A stretch of DNA of 26,598 bases from Thoreauomyces humboldtii. Lineage: Eukaryota > Chytridiomycota > Chytridiomycetes > Spizellomycetales > Powellomycetaceae. Shown here piece by piece: positions 10,238-20,126 of the stretch. The stretch spans positions 1 to 26,598 of the forward strand of contig JADGJA010000270.1 of the NCBI GenBank assembly GCA_027596035.1, in the 5' to 3' direction. The translations under genes and the position numbers were made by a program. Positions within the stretch are counted from its first letter, which is position 1. The number at the start of each line of letters is the position of its first letter. Under the pieces are notes generated by a model. That model did not search any database, was not told the DNA's origin, and saw only the letters and a program-made list of their open reading frames with translations.

Positions 10238-10724
10238 GGACGGCAGTTTCTCTTTTTTTTGTTTTTTTTTTTGTTTTCCTCTCTGGATCCTTTGGGTTGG
10301 GAACGGTGTTTTGAGGTATTCAGGGATGCGAAAAGGCTAAAATGGGAGATTGGGGACAAAATGAGTGACAGGAGTAGGACGATGGATGCCGAACGTCTTC
10401 TTGCCCGGAATAGCGCGCCGGGAAGATGTATATGGTGCGTGAGTCTGTGGCTTATCGTTGGAAGTTGAAGCGCAGCAACAGGTGATATGACCATCAGCGA
10501 GCTGCTTTGGTACCTCGCAGTTGTTCCGTGAAGGGAGTCAAGGACACACAGGATGCTCCATCCACATATGTACTGAGGATGGTCTCGAACTGGGGTGCCG
10601 TGGGAAGAAGTTGTTGAGGTGTGCTGTTGGGGGAGATGGAGAAAGTTCCCACTCCAAGAAGACTGTGCTTGGTGGTAATAGTGAGGAGTGGGGCGGGTGG
10701 GTGAGTGACTCATGGCTCGTCCGG
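10238..10724. promoter_or_regulatory. Divergent promoter between the TNTase and PRI2
   Basis: This 487-bp stretch separates two divergently transcribed start codons. Its clearest feature is the homopyrimidine tract at 10248–10278, next to the TNTase ATG, where it would give an A-rich 5' UTR. Near PRI2 an out-of-frame ATG at 10712 precedes the chosen start by 13 nt and could reduce initiation there. I found no clear TATA box. Confidence 0.6.
10248..10278. repeat. Poly(dT)·poly(dA) tract
   Basis: A nearly pure T tract (T8, G, T11, G, T4 with flanking C) lies within 50 bp of the TNTase start codon. Such rigid tracts commonly exclude nucleosomes in fungal promoters; that role here is inferred. 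Confidence 0.8.
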
Positions 10725-12518
10725 ATGGCGTCCGATATACCCTCCTCTCCTTTCTTCCCCCAGACACCTCCTGCGCCAACCCAACCGTTCAGGTCCATAT
10801 CGGTCGCCCTCTTTCCGCACGCTTCAGCCAGACGTTCATACCAGTCCGTGACAGATATGCTCAAGCAGGGTCAGCGTTCGACCGGTGGCCCTGCCGCATC
10901 CACTTCCGTCGGCGGTGCTTTGAACGAGGTCGCAAGGCACTCGGACGCGAGGCTCGGTCCTTATCCCTTCTCACTCAACTTCTACCTCACCCCGCCACCT
11001 TACGAACTCACCCTCATCGAGTTCGAGACGTTCGCCCTCGACAGGCTCCAGGTCCTCAAGAGCGTCGAGACGGCCTTCCTACGCGCAAAGAATGTGGATG
11101 CCGTCGACAAGTTCATTCTGGCCTCCCAGGAAAAGCATCTCCAGCTCAGTCGCAACATCAGGCTCAACGGACTTGGACCAGAGAGGCTCTACTCGGAGCG
11201 GCGAAAGGACCACATCTCCCACTTCATCCTCCGTCTCGCCTACTGCCGCACCCCGGACCTTCGCAAGTGGCTCGCCAAGCAGGAGACGGCCCTCTTCATG
11301 TTCAGGTTCCGTCAGGAGGAGCAAGCCGAGCGACAGAGGTTCGTCGCTTCCCTCCGCCTCGACATGCCCCTCGTCACCGAGAAGGAGCGCGCCCAGTTGG
11401 CCACCCAACTCCGATACACCCACGGCTTCTCCCAGGACCAGCTCAACGCCACGTCCTTCTACCGTGTCCCCTTCGAGAGCGTGCTCCGTCTTGTCGCCCG
11501 TCAGAAGGTCTTCGTCAAGGACGGATGGGCCTACGTGCCCGAGAAGGACCAACCCGTCCTCATCGCCAACGCTTTCCGATCTCACCTCCTCGCCGCCCTG
11601 GAGGCCACCGCCAAAGCCGTGCCGCGCATGGACGAGGACGACCGTCTTGTCCCCGTCCTCACGTCCATCTCCAAGCAGTACCTGTCGGCTGCCTACGCCC
11701 CCTCGGGTCAAGGCCAGAAGGACAAGGTCCGTCACGACGACGTGGACGGTCTGGCGTCCCTCTTCCCGCCCTGCATGCAGAACCTCCACGCCGTGCTCAA
11801 GCGCGACGGTCACCTCAAGCACGTCGCGAGGCTCCAGCTGGGTCTCTTCCTGAAGGGCATCGGCATGCCCGTCGACGAGGCCCTCATGTTCTGGCGGAAC
11901 GCCTTCAAGAAGATGACCGACGACCAGTTCCAGAAGGGTTACGCATACAACGTAAAGTACAACTACGGACTCGAGGGCAAGCGGACAAACTACACTCCTT
12001 ACTCGTGCATCAAGATCATCACCGCCAACCAACCGGGACCCACCGATTCGCACGGCTGTCCGTTCAAGGAGTTCTCGAAGAACGACCTCAAGCTCATGAT
12101 GCGACGCTACGGCGTCGCAGAAGGTGCCGCCAACGACATAGGGAAGCTCACAAAGGACGGTCACTATCAGGTCGCTTGCACGCGGCTGTACGAGGCCACG
12201 CGAGGGCAGGCCCACCGGCTCGCCAACGTCGCGGTCGGGAAGGGAGACGACGGGAGGGGAGGAATAGGAGGAGGAGCGGGAGGGGACTCGCTAATCCAGA
12301 CGATCGAGCATCCGAATCAGTGGTACGACATGAGCGTGGCTGCTTCTGCCGCCGCGGGGCAGAGCAAGCCGGCCGCCTTGACGACCACGGCGGCGGGCCC
12401 GCGGAGCGGTGCAGGCGCAGGTCGTCCAGCTCCCCAGGGACAAGCGCCCACGCCGCTGGATGGCGATGTCCCCGGTGTCGACGAGGAGCTCGTCGACGTA
12501 CCCATGGATCTCAGCTGA
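10725..12518 (+). CDS. PRI2: DNA primase large subunit (Pri2/PRIM2)
   Basis: Regulatory subunit of the DNA polymerase alpha–primase complex, required with Pri1 for RNA primer synthesis at origins and Okazaki fragments. The frame is intronless and gives 597 aa from ATG at 10725; an in-frame ATG at 10857 (553 aa) is an alternative, since family conservation starts only at YPFSLNFYLTPP. The N-domain continues with TLIEFETFALDRLQVLKSVE. The C-terminal iron–sulfur domain carries four cysteines at 350 (LFPPCMQNL), 428 (YSCIKI), 445 (HGCPFKEF) and 485 (YQVACTRL). Their spacing, 78-17-40, agrees closely with the 4Fe–4S ligands of other eukaryotic primases. The block ends with HPNQWYDMS, then a Gly/Ala-rich, acidic tail of about 75 residues that I take to be lineage-specific. 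Codon third positions are strongly GC-biased, which creates a long spurious overlapping frame. Confidence 0.95.
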   Translation: MASDIPSSPFFPQTPPAPTQPFRSISVALFPHASARRSYQSVTDMLKQGQRSTGGPAASTSVGGALNEVARHSDARLGPYPFSLNFYLTPPPYELTLIEFETFALDRLQVLKSVETAFLRAKNVDAVDKFILASQEKHLQLSRNIRLNGLGPERLYSERRKDHISHFILRLAYCRTPDLRKWLAKQETALFMFRFRQEEQAERQRFVASLRLDMPLVTEKERAQLATQLRYTHGFSQDQLNATSFYRVPFESVLRLVARQKVFVKDGWAYVPEKDQPVLIANAFRSHLLAALEATAKAVPRMDEDDRLVPVLTSISKQYLSAAYAPSGQGQKDKVRHDDVDGLASLFPPCMQNLHAVLKRDGHLKHVARLQLGLFLKGIGMPVDEALMFWRNAFKKMTDDQFQKGYAYNVKYNYGLEGKRTNYTPYSCIKIITANQPGPTDSHGCPFKEFSKNDLKLMMRRYGVAEGAANDIGKLTKDGHYQVACTRLYEATRGQAHRLANVAVGKGDDGRGGIGGGAGGDSLIQTIEHPNQWYDMSVAASAAAGQSKPAALTTTAAGPRSGAGAGRPAPQGQAPTPLDGDVPGVDEELVDVPMDLS

Positions 12519-12836
12519 GGGATCATGGGAACATCCGATCTCTTCTTTTGCTCAGCAATAACATGTGTTTTGAAAACGCCGCGAAGCGGTTACGATTCAT
12601 GCTGAGCCCGCTGGAGCGCATCTCGGCCTCACGGACGATGATAATAGAACTTGCACGAAGGCAGGTAGGACAACAAAACCGGATGACCCCGCCCAAACAC
12701 CCGCTTTCAAAACATATCCGCGAACAGGTTTGCTACGCTCAACAACCCTCCTGTCTCCCTCACAGCCGCCACGTCAGGACTACTAAGAAGGAGATGCGTT
12801 TGAACGAATTTGGAAGCAAAAATGCCAACTACTTCT
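12519..12836. other. Convergent 3' intergenic region (PRI2 / MER3)
   Basis: A 318-bp convergent junction. It contains a small perfect hairpin, ccgcgaagcgg (12579–12589), about 60 bp after the PRI2 stop. No gene or clear polyadenylation hexamer was recognised. Confidence 0.5.
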
Positions 12837-15800
12837 TTACCTGTTCTCTGTCGGCACCGCATTGAGAGCCGGAAGAGCAGTAGCAGGGGTCTCGCTACGA
12901 GCTGCCTTGTCAGCGGGCGGGCTCGAAACGTTATCATGAAGTTCCTGCGCTTTTAAAAACTTCGCAAACTGGGCTAGTGCTTGCGTTGGAGGACCAAAAG
13001 CAGACCCGGATGGCTGCGCATGCGCAGAAGTGATGTCGATGACGTTTTCGTCTGTGCTCACCGCTGATGAGCGCGCCGGTGCCAGGCTGCGGGCCACCGT
13101 CCGTTGAGATGTGCTTCCAGGGCGTTCCGAGTTCGCGTGATTGGACAGCGTATGGATATGCGGAGCCCGAGGTGCGTTCGAAGATGTTTTTTCGTGAAGA
13201 GTGTTCAAATCTTGCAATTCCTTGTTCGAACTACGCGGGAAAACCGGATCTCCTTCTTCATCAAAGATGCCGAATGGTCTCCGGTCTGCCGGCGGGACCA
13301 TGACACCTGATTTGACCTCCGACTTGGCTGATCGCTTTTGGGTAGCGAGCATCAGATGATCGCTTCGGAAAGTGGATCGAGGAGAAGTCGGGCTCGGACC
13401 TAGGAAAACATAGCAGGTTCAGAAAGGACGCCCCTGAGCAACTGAGGGATGGCCTGGCCAGTACTGGGCTTAGGGGTATCGACTGGTCTTCTGTCTGCAA
13501 AGGGAGCAGTGAGCGGCACCACTCTTTATCGTGCATTACACGGAGTGATTACCATCGCTGGACTTTGGTGAACAGGGCCGCTGAGCCACCGTCTTCTTCA
13601 TTGGCGTGTCCACGAACGTCGCGCTTAGGTTTACATCTTCCAGAGACTTCGAACCAACTGGATCTTCCGCGACATCTTCGATGGTATTGGGTGGCGTGGT
13701 CCCGAAAGCAAGGCTTTCATGGTCTTCGACAAGCCAACCGTCGAACTCTCCGGGCAGTTCGAAGTCATCCGGTGAAGCAGAGTGGTCGGCAACCTTAAGT
13801 TCTTTAGCTTCCATGTCGAGGTATGTTGATGCGTTCTTGGCTTTCGATTTCGGCTTAGCTGGCTCGGATTGAGATTGGGTTGGACGCACGGGAGGAGCGG
13901 CTCTTTCAAAACCTGGAAGCATGTCATTATCCTCTTCCGAAGAATACAGCAGCGAGTGGTAATCCTTGTCGGAGGGGAGCAGAGGCATAGACCGGTGTTT
14001 TCGCACCGAGTGGCTACCGTTGTTTGTATCCGAATCAAACTCCCAGTCCTTGGCCGAAGGATCTGATACAGAGGCAGGTAGCTTCTTAGCAGCTACACAC
14101 TTACGCCTGGCTGCGATTCTGGCCGGAACTCCGATCTTGCAGCATTCATGCGCACAACTGCAGTATCGTCAGTGATGAAATCGATACCTTCCCCTGAAAT
14201 AGCCAATGTACCTATCCTTGTGCTTGCACTTATGACCACACGGCACGTGCCCGAGCGCTAAGCCAGTTCCGGGGTCTGGCACTTGGTTTCCAAGCGGAGA
14301 GCATACTGCTGTAGTTATCTGCCTTTGGCGAAGGGCTTGGCTTTGGAGTTGATTGATGTTCTGCTCGTGCACAATCGGAGCGGCAGAAGGTCCTCCCTTG
14401 GTCCCGGAAAAGCTGGGCGGCGTCAAAAGCATCGGGTCATCATCATCTGAAGACAACGTATAAATTTCTTGGAAAAGCAGCAGACAAGCGCTAGGAATGT
14501 GCTAGTACCTTCGGAAATGTCCAATTCTGGTGGAATCCTACCTAAGCTTTCGAAACGGGAGCTAGGCTTTTGAAGTGGCTCAAGAGCAGCATCGGCGGAT
14601 GCTGTAAGCAATGCGAATTCCGAATCGTCCAGTAACATATCGTCTCCGAAGTCTTCGTCATTATCCCAGCTTGCGGGCCCCTGTCAAGAATGTAATTAGG
14701 TACGGCGCGTATGATGTGCGCCTCGCGCTATTGTACCTTGCTTCGTGGCGTCAAGGGGATGTCCGCCGGGGACTCTTCAACCATTGGTTTCAGCCGATGA
14801 TTCCGAAAGTAAATTGATTTCACCTGCGGAACAATCTCTTTGATGCAATCAAGGCCGACTGTGTTTTGCGTAAGTAAGTTGCCGCGAAACCCAAATGGTT
14901 TAACTGACCTAGCTCTTCGTTTAGCAGAGAGCACCGGATTTTCTGGGTTACGCTTTGAAGTTGGATCTGAACTCGAAAGGACTCTCCTGCTTTCAGGTTT
15001 CGAATTCTGGAAAAGAGTCAGAGGATGACTTCGTCGGCAGCCAAACAGTCCGCGGCTCACGGAATTCGTCGGTAGTCGAAAAGCATATGATCCGAGGTAG
15101 CCGCGACAAACGCTGCATAAAGCGCTCCTTTCTTGCCAAATAGTTTGGCAGTGCCCCCGTTGGCTAAACCCGCGCTCACATGCAGCTCGATTTGAGTTGG
15201 GCGCGAAAGCTCGACGTACTATAAAAGGACTCAGGAACTCTTTCGAGATGCGAGGATCGGGAAAACTTACCTGAGCTATCTCAAGCGTGAACTGAGGAAT
15301 CGTAGCAGCAGCGTCTTTGACCTAAATGCCAGAACCTGTTTTAGTTCTAGTACACGAACGCAAATCAGGAGGACGTCCGTGCCTTATTGCCGAAAGGTGG
15401 GTTTCGGTTGACGGTCTTCCAGAACAGACTAAGTTGAGAGTCCTCACGCAACGATCATGCTGCCCAGGCTACTCACAAACTCGACATGGCGGGGATCGGT
15501 TTCAGCCAGCTTCTTGAAGGTGGAAATGCCTCCATTCGCGAGCGTCCGGGCAATGGAGGAACCGATATTGTCAACCTGCTTGAGAAGCAGTGCGGAGTTC
15601 TCCCAAATTCTCCCTACGCAACAGCGCGCCCTTCAACTTCGATAAGACACGAATCAGATCTGTGCATGAAGATAGAGTCACTCACAGGTCAATGGCACTC
15701 AGGAGGGCGATGACATCCTTCTTGGAGGCCGCTACATCTACCATAACTTTACTTGATGTATTTAGCATCGAGATGCCCTCTCTCCTAATCAACGAATCAC

Positions 15801-18800
15801 TTACATCGAGCAATTCTCGGTGCATGACCCATAACCATGTTTGTGTCCACGGAGGCGCCCCCGCTGGCCTTGTCTTCGATAGAGAGTGATCCCAAGCAGC
15901 ACTGCGATCAATCATCAGCTTAAGCAACGTGGTACTCTTCTGCGATCAAGTCACGCACTTGTATGATCAGGTTAACCTTATCTTCGATCGCAGTGACGCG
16001 GTCTTTCAGCGGGAATCTGGCAAAAGAAACGTGTCAGAATACTTTCAACTCAATGGGCAGTCCCGTATCGCTGATTACCGAATGCCCGGATTCTTGTTTA
16101 CTGCGTTGAGTTGTCCCTTGTCGCCGCGAAATCTTATTTCGCTGAACTCTTCAGCTTTACAAAGAGTCTCGAGCTGCACAGTTCGTAATATGATAGTGAG
16201 ACGAAATGCTGCTTCGCCACAGCATATGCCCTAAGCTGACCGAGCTGCGGAGTGTAGCGTTTGGAGGAGCGGAAATTGCAGCAGCAGCGGTCTTGAACTT
16301 AAGGTAATACGTCGCCATCGCTTGGCCAAAGTCTACAGAATGTAGAAAGTAAGTACAAATCCCTTTGCATAGATGCGGTACTAGAAACGCACTAGTGGTT
16401 CGAAGCGACTTCGTAGTTTGTGACATTTCCACGAGGCTATTGCTACAAAGAAGCTCCAAGTCCCGCAAACAGATAGCTTTGCATAACTGAGCCAGCTTCC
16501 CGAGACGGCACGACAGATACCAGATTTAAGCTTGGGCTTACATTCCAAACGTTCCAAGGCTGACAACTTTCCTTCAACGGACGTACAGTTTTTGAGCTTG
16601 TAGTGAGCGGGATTTTTGCGCATTCTCACTTTGTGAAGCCAGGATCAGGACTTTCCAGACATGATTAGCGCCAAGTGCCCGTACCGTATAGAAATGACGA
16701 CTTCAACCTTCAGAAGTGTACGCGGAAGTCTCTGAGTTGCTAGTCATTGACAAGTAATGAGGCGGCCATTTTACCATTCAATAGCAGACCCCAAAGTCTG
16801 GATAGCACCCAAAACGACTTCCGAGTTAAGATGTTCGATAAGACTCTCGTGCAAACTGAAACAAGGCAAAGAGTCAGAAGCTAGAAGAAGTCTTAGCACT
16901 GAAAAAGGACAAACAGACCTGCTCTCTATAACTTGCTTGCCAGAAACCATATCTTCGTATGTGCGAGACCTTTGCATATCCGTCATGATAACGGCAGTCC
17001 CGCTATTGTCAAACTATCCTAGCTTTAAAACCCTGGGTAGCCGGATAAGAAAAGGAACGTATACTTACTTGGGGCCTGCCAGCCCGCCCGAGCATCTGCA
17101 TGATATCGAACTCAGAGTACGGGGTATACGTGGGGCCTTTATACTGCATGGTCCCTTTGATAATGACCAGGTGCGCTGGCAGATTGACTCCCACCGCCAA
17201 AGTGGAAGTAGCACCTGCCGAATCTCCACATCAGTCGTGATTTTCGCCGATGGCCAGGAGATCTGCGCGACCTACAAACGACCGCAAGTCGTCCCAACAA
17301 GAACGCAGTCTCGATGGCATTGCGATCTGACATGGCAAGACCTATTCTTCCGGAGTAAGAGCCCGCAAATTCTCGAGAAATTCTGACTGGAAGCAGGGAT
17401 CATACCTCCATTGTGGAAAGCAATCCCATTGATGACGAGACCTTGAAGAGCGGATGAGCAGCCCGACTATCTTTCGGCCCGCTCACTTGCACTTACCACC
17501 GAGCGTTTTGTCAACAAGCCTGCTCTTTAGTTCTAGTAGATAATCTGACTGCTCTCGAGTCTTCACGAAGGGATGCAACGGTCCATAAGCCCCGCTCGCG
17601 TGCATAACATCTGCACATGCCTTCGCAAGTTGTTCGGCTGCAGTAGTAACCGAACGGCGAGTGGAACAAAAAACCAGCGTTGGCTTATGATCGGCAAACT
17701 TTTCGATGACTTGCATCAGCTTGAAATCCAAGGTAGCCTCAAATCGAAAGTAGTTGCTCGTAGGTGAGAAGTAGCTCAATACTTCCTTCTTGAGCTGAAC
17801 GGGACGAAACTCTTCGCCGAACTGGCGGACTTCAGCAAACGAGCCATCCTGAGCTTTGAGCCATTCCGCGATGTCTTCTATGTTTGGTGCAGTAGCTGAT
17901 AAGGCCAGGAATCGAATAACTTTCGTCCGCTGAGTAAGATGTCTGGTCTTGTCACGCTGGAGCTCTAGACTGACGGTCTTCATACGGCTGATAACAACTT
18001 CAAGCGTAGCCCCACGGGTGGCTTCATTGAGCATGTGGCATTCGTCCACCAAGATGAGGCGAACAAGGCACATGAGGTTCTTGTAATCTCGCCACCGCCG
18101 CGTCGTTGCGTCCCATTTTTCCGGCGTTGTTACAATGATGTTGCTTCGTTGGATTTCGTTTTCGCTGAGACTATTGGTGTCGCCCGTGAGTTCATTGCAA
18201 GTGATGCCTAGGGTACGAAACTTCTGCTGCCAGTCCTTGTTTCTTTCGTTGCACAATGCCTTGGTCGGAGCGATGTAAACCACCTTCGCGTTGTCACCTT
18301 CAGGCTGCGAAAGCTGCTGAAGTATTGCAAGTTCCATAATAACCGTTTTTCCCGAACCCGTTGGGGCAGTAACAACCAGATTTCGCGCCGAATTGAAGGC
18401 GGTCTGAAAACACGCTGATTGGACAGCGTTGAAATAGGGGAAGTTGAAAAGGCTGCGATATTTGTCCGGCAATACTGAAACAGGCTCCAGGTTGATTCCT
18501 GCGACAACTGGCCGAGCGTTTACTTCCGGGTTAAGGACGGATTGACCAGCAGTTGGCTGCCTCGGCACCAGGTCGCGATCACGCTGTCGGATCGGAGGCA
18601 ACCGGCGACACTGCCGATCCTGATCCAGTAGAGCTGGTGAAGAAGTGAGAGCTGCGGTGGAATCATGTTCTGGTAGCCCAGTCATCCCTTCCAGCTCCGA
18701 TTCATGGCTGGCCACACCGAGGTTCCCGCAAAGGGAGCTGTCGTTTAGGCGCTGTGAGCAATCAGATGACAATTTGTGAGCTTTGCTGAGTGGTCACGCT

Positions 18801-19478
18801 CTAGAACATGAATCTTGCGTACCAGGAACGTAGAGTTTCGCGATTGCGGCCTCTGCCGACCTATCGCAAATGGCTTTCCTTGTAAGTCGGTTTGCAAATA
18901 AACGTTGAAGGTCCCATCAAAGCTTTCACCTCGGTCTCTTGCAATGTCTAAGTCAATGTCCCCAGTGAAGTAATTATCCTGAGAAGAGAGCTCGTTGAAA
19001 GAAGAAGATTGGGTGGTTTCGAAACGATCCGTATCGTTGATAGGGTAACCGGGCCGGCTCAATCTACAGAATGGAGATATACGTTTGCTTGTTTCAGCGT
19101 GAGCTAGAGAAGAGGCTAGCAATGCGCAGACGTATACCGCCTCCGTTTGCTTGCGCCGCTCAACAATCCAGCACTTCTTTTCAATCTACCGGCTGGATCA
19201 AAGTCTTTCGAGACAGTCCGCTCGTTGAGCGGAAGGTATGGAATGTGCTCCGAAAGTGAGCCACTTCTGACTATCATCTGAGATGAGCGACCAGCGCTTG
19301 CGCTCGAAGCAGTTTCCCCAAAATTGCCTTGTTGATGAGCCCAGTCACGGTTCGAAGGGACGAGTTTTGCAAGCACCGATTGACCGACGAGCTTTGGAGA
19401 GTTAAATTCCAGCGCCGAAACGTCTTTCTGAGGGTCCAGAGGGACAAGAGGTATGAAGCTGCGTCGTTTTCCGTTCAT
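12837..19478 (-). CDS. MER3: Meiotic crossover helicase Mer3/HFM1 (Ski2-like, Sec63 domain)
   Basis: ZMM-pathway 3'–5' DNA helicase that stabilises recombination intermediates for interfering crossovers in meiosis. I reconstruct 27 exons (minus strand): 19478–19138, 19063–18823, 18751–17497, 17441–17406, 17341–17276, 17214–17069, 17013–16919, 16855–16775, 16707–16685, 16628–16542, 16476–16393, 16332–16241, 16173–16079, 16016–15959, 15901–15805, 15746–15686, 15609–15477, 15415–15383, 15321–15271, 15218–15061, 15006–14909, 14858–14737, 14680–14509, 14446–14212, 14157–13553, 13494–13465, 13399–12837. They total 5058 nt, or 1685 aa. Motifs include Walker A APTGSGKT (323–330), DECH (430–433), [18 protein letters not shown], and MLGRAGRPQ (to 695). 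A winged-helix region and a Sec63 domain follow to about 1100; then a Cys/His cluster (1278–1293) and a long disordered tail. Introns are 50–76 nt; one is GC–AG. The start is the first ATG of the frame; the first two exons, E22's end and E26 are the least certain parts. Confidence 0.9.
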
Positions 19479-20126
19479 TCCGCAGTGCAACGAACTGAAT
19501 TTAACAAGGCTAAAGCACTTTCGAGGACGAAGCGACGGCGTGGGAAAAGCGCATTTCCAGTAAGTCAGACAGCAGGAAGGGTGGAGACCGTGGTGGCACG
19601 GTCACGTCAGAAAGCCTTGCCGTTTACTACTGTACTGCGCACTCTTAAGGCCGCAAGGTCAAAAGCATTTGTCCCACGTCCACTGTACATAAATCGACGA
19701 TACTTCCAATGATATTTTTGTTGATGCAACTGACTGCGTCGTACATGCTGAAAGCTCAGAGATGTTCAAAAGGTTTGTGGTCCCCACTTGCAAAGATACT
19801 TGGAAATGCTTCCGAGGTCGGATATCTTTACGAAACAACTTTATGCGCAAGTCAGAGCAAGGTTCGTGAAGAAGCACGAGCATGGAGCAGTTTGCCTCTC
19901 CAATTGCTGGGAGCTGGGACCTCCTCATTCCCCCGGGGGAACCTCTGCTCGTGCTGCATGCCACATTTCTCTGGTGGCGCTAGGCATGGCGCAGGCTCCA
20001 ACGCGCAAAACCCGACAGGCCTTTCGCTTTTCGAAGACCTTTTCCCAGCATTTCCCATTGCCTGGCTGTCCCGCACCAGAACCTACTCGTGAGGTAACGT
20101 CTACGATGTTGCGCTTTGCGGGCGAC
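19479..20126. promoter_or_regulatory. Divergent promoter region between MER3 and BZZ1
   Basis: This 648-bp stretch separates the two divergent start codons. A possible TATA-like word (tacataaat) occurs near 19685. Short open frames on both strands have no recognisable content. I could not identify a specific meiotic control element. Confidence 0.5.

Noticed and set aside
11079..12215. A 378-codon frame antisense to PRI2
   Set aside because: Val/Leu/Glu-rich composition mirrors the codon bias of PRI2; no motif or independent start context was seen.
10712..12865. A 717-codon open frame overlapping PRI2 in another plus-strand frame
   Set aside because: Its translation is Arg/Pro/Ser-rich with no domain, as expected when a GC3-biased gene is read out of frame. 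PRI2 in the true frame has all four Fe–S cysteines and family motifs throughout.
15219..15227. TATA-box-like sequence (ctataaaag)
   Set aside because: It lies at the 3' end of a MER3 intron and includes its splice acceptor; there is no gene start near it.
17009..17386. Plus-strand frame of 209 codons over 16757–17386
   Set aside because: It is antisense to MER3 exons 4–8 and carries no protein motif; the minus-strand exons restore helicase motifs precisely.
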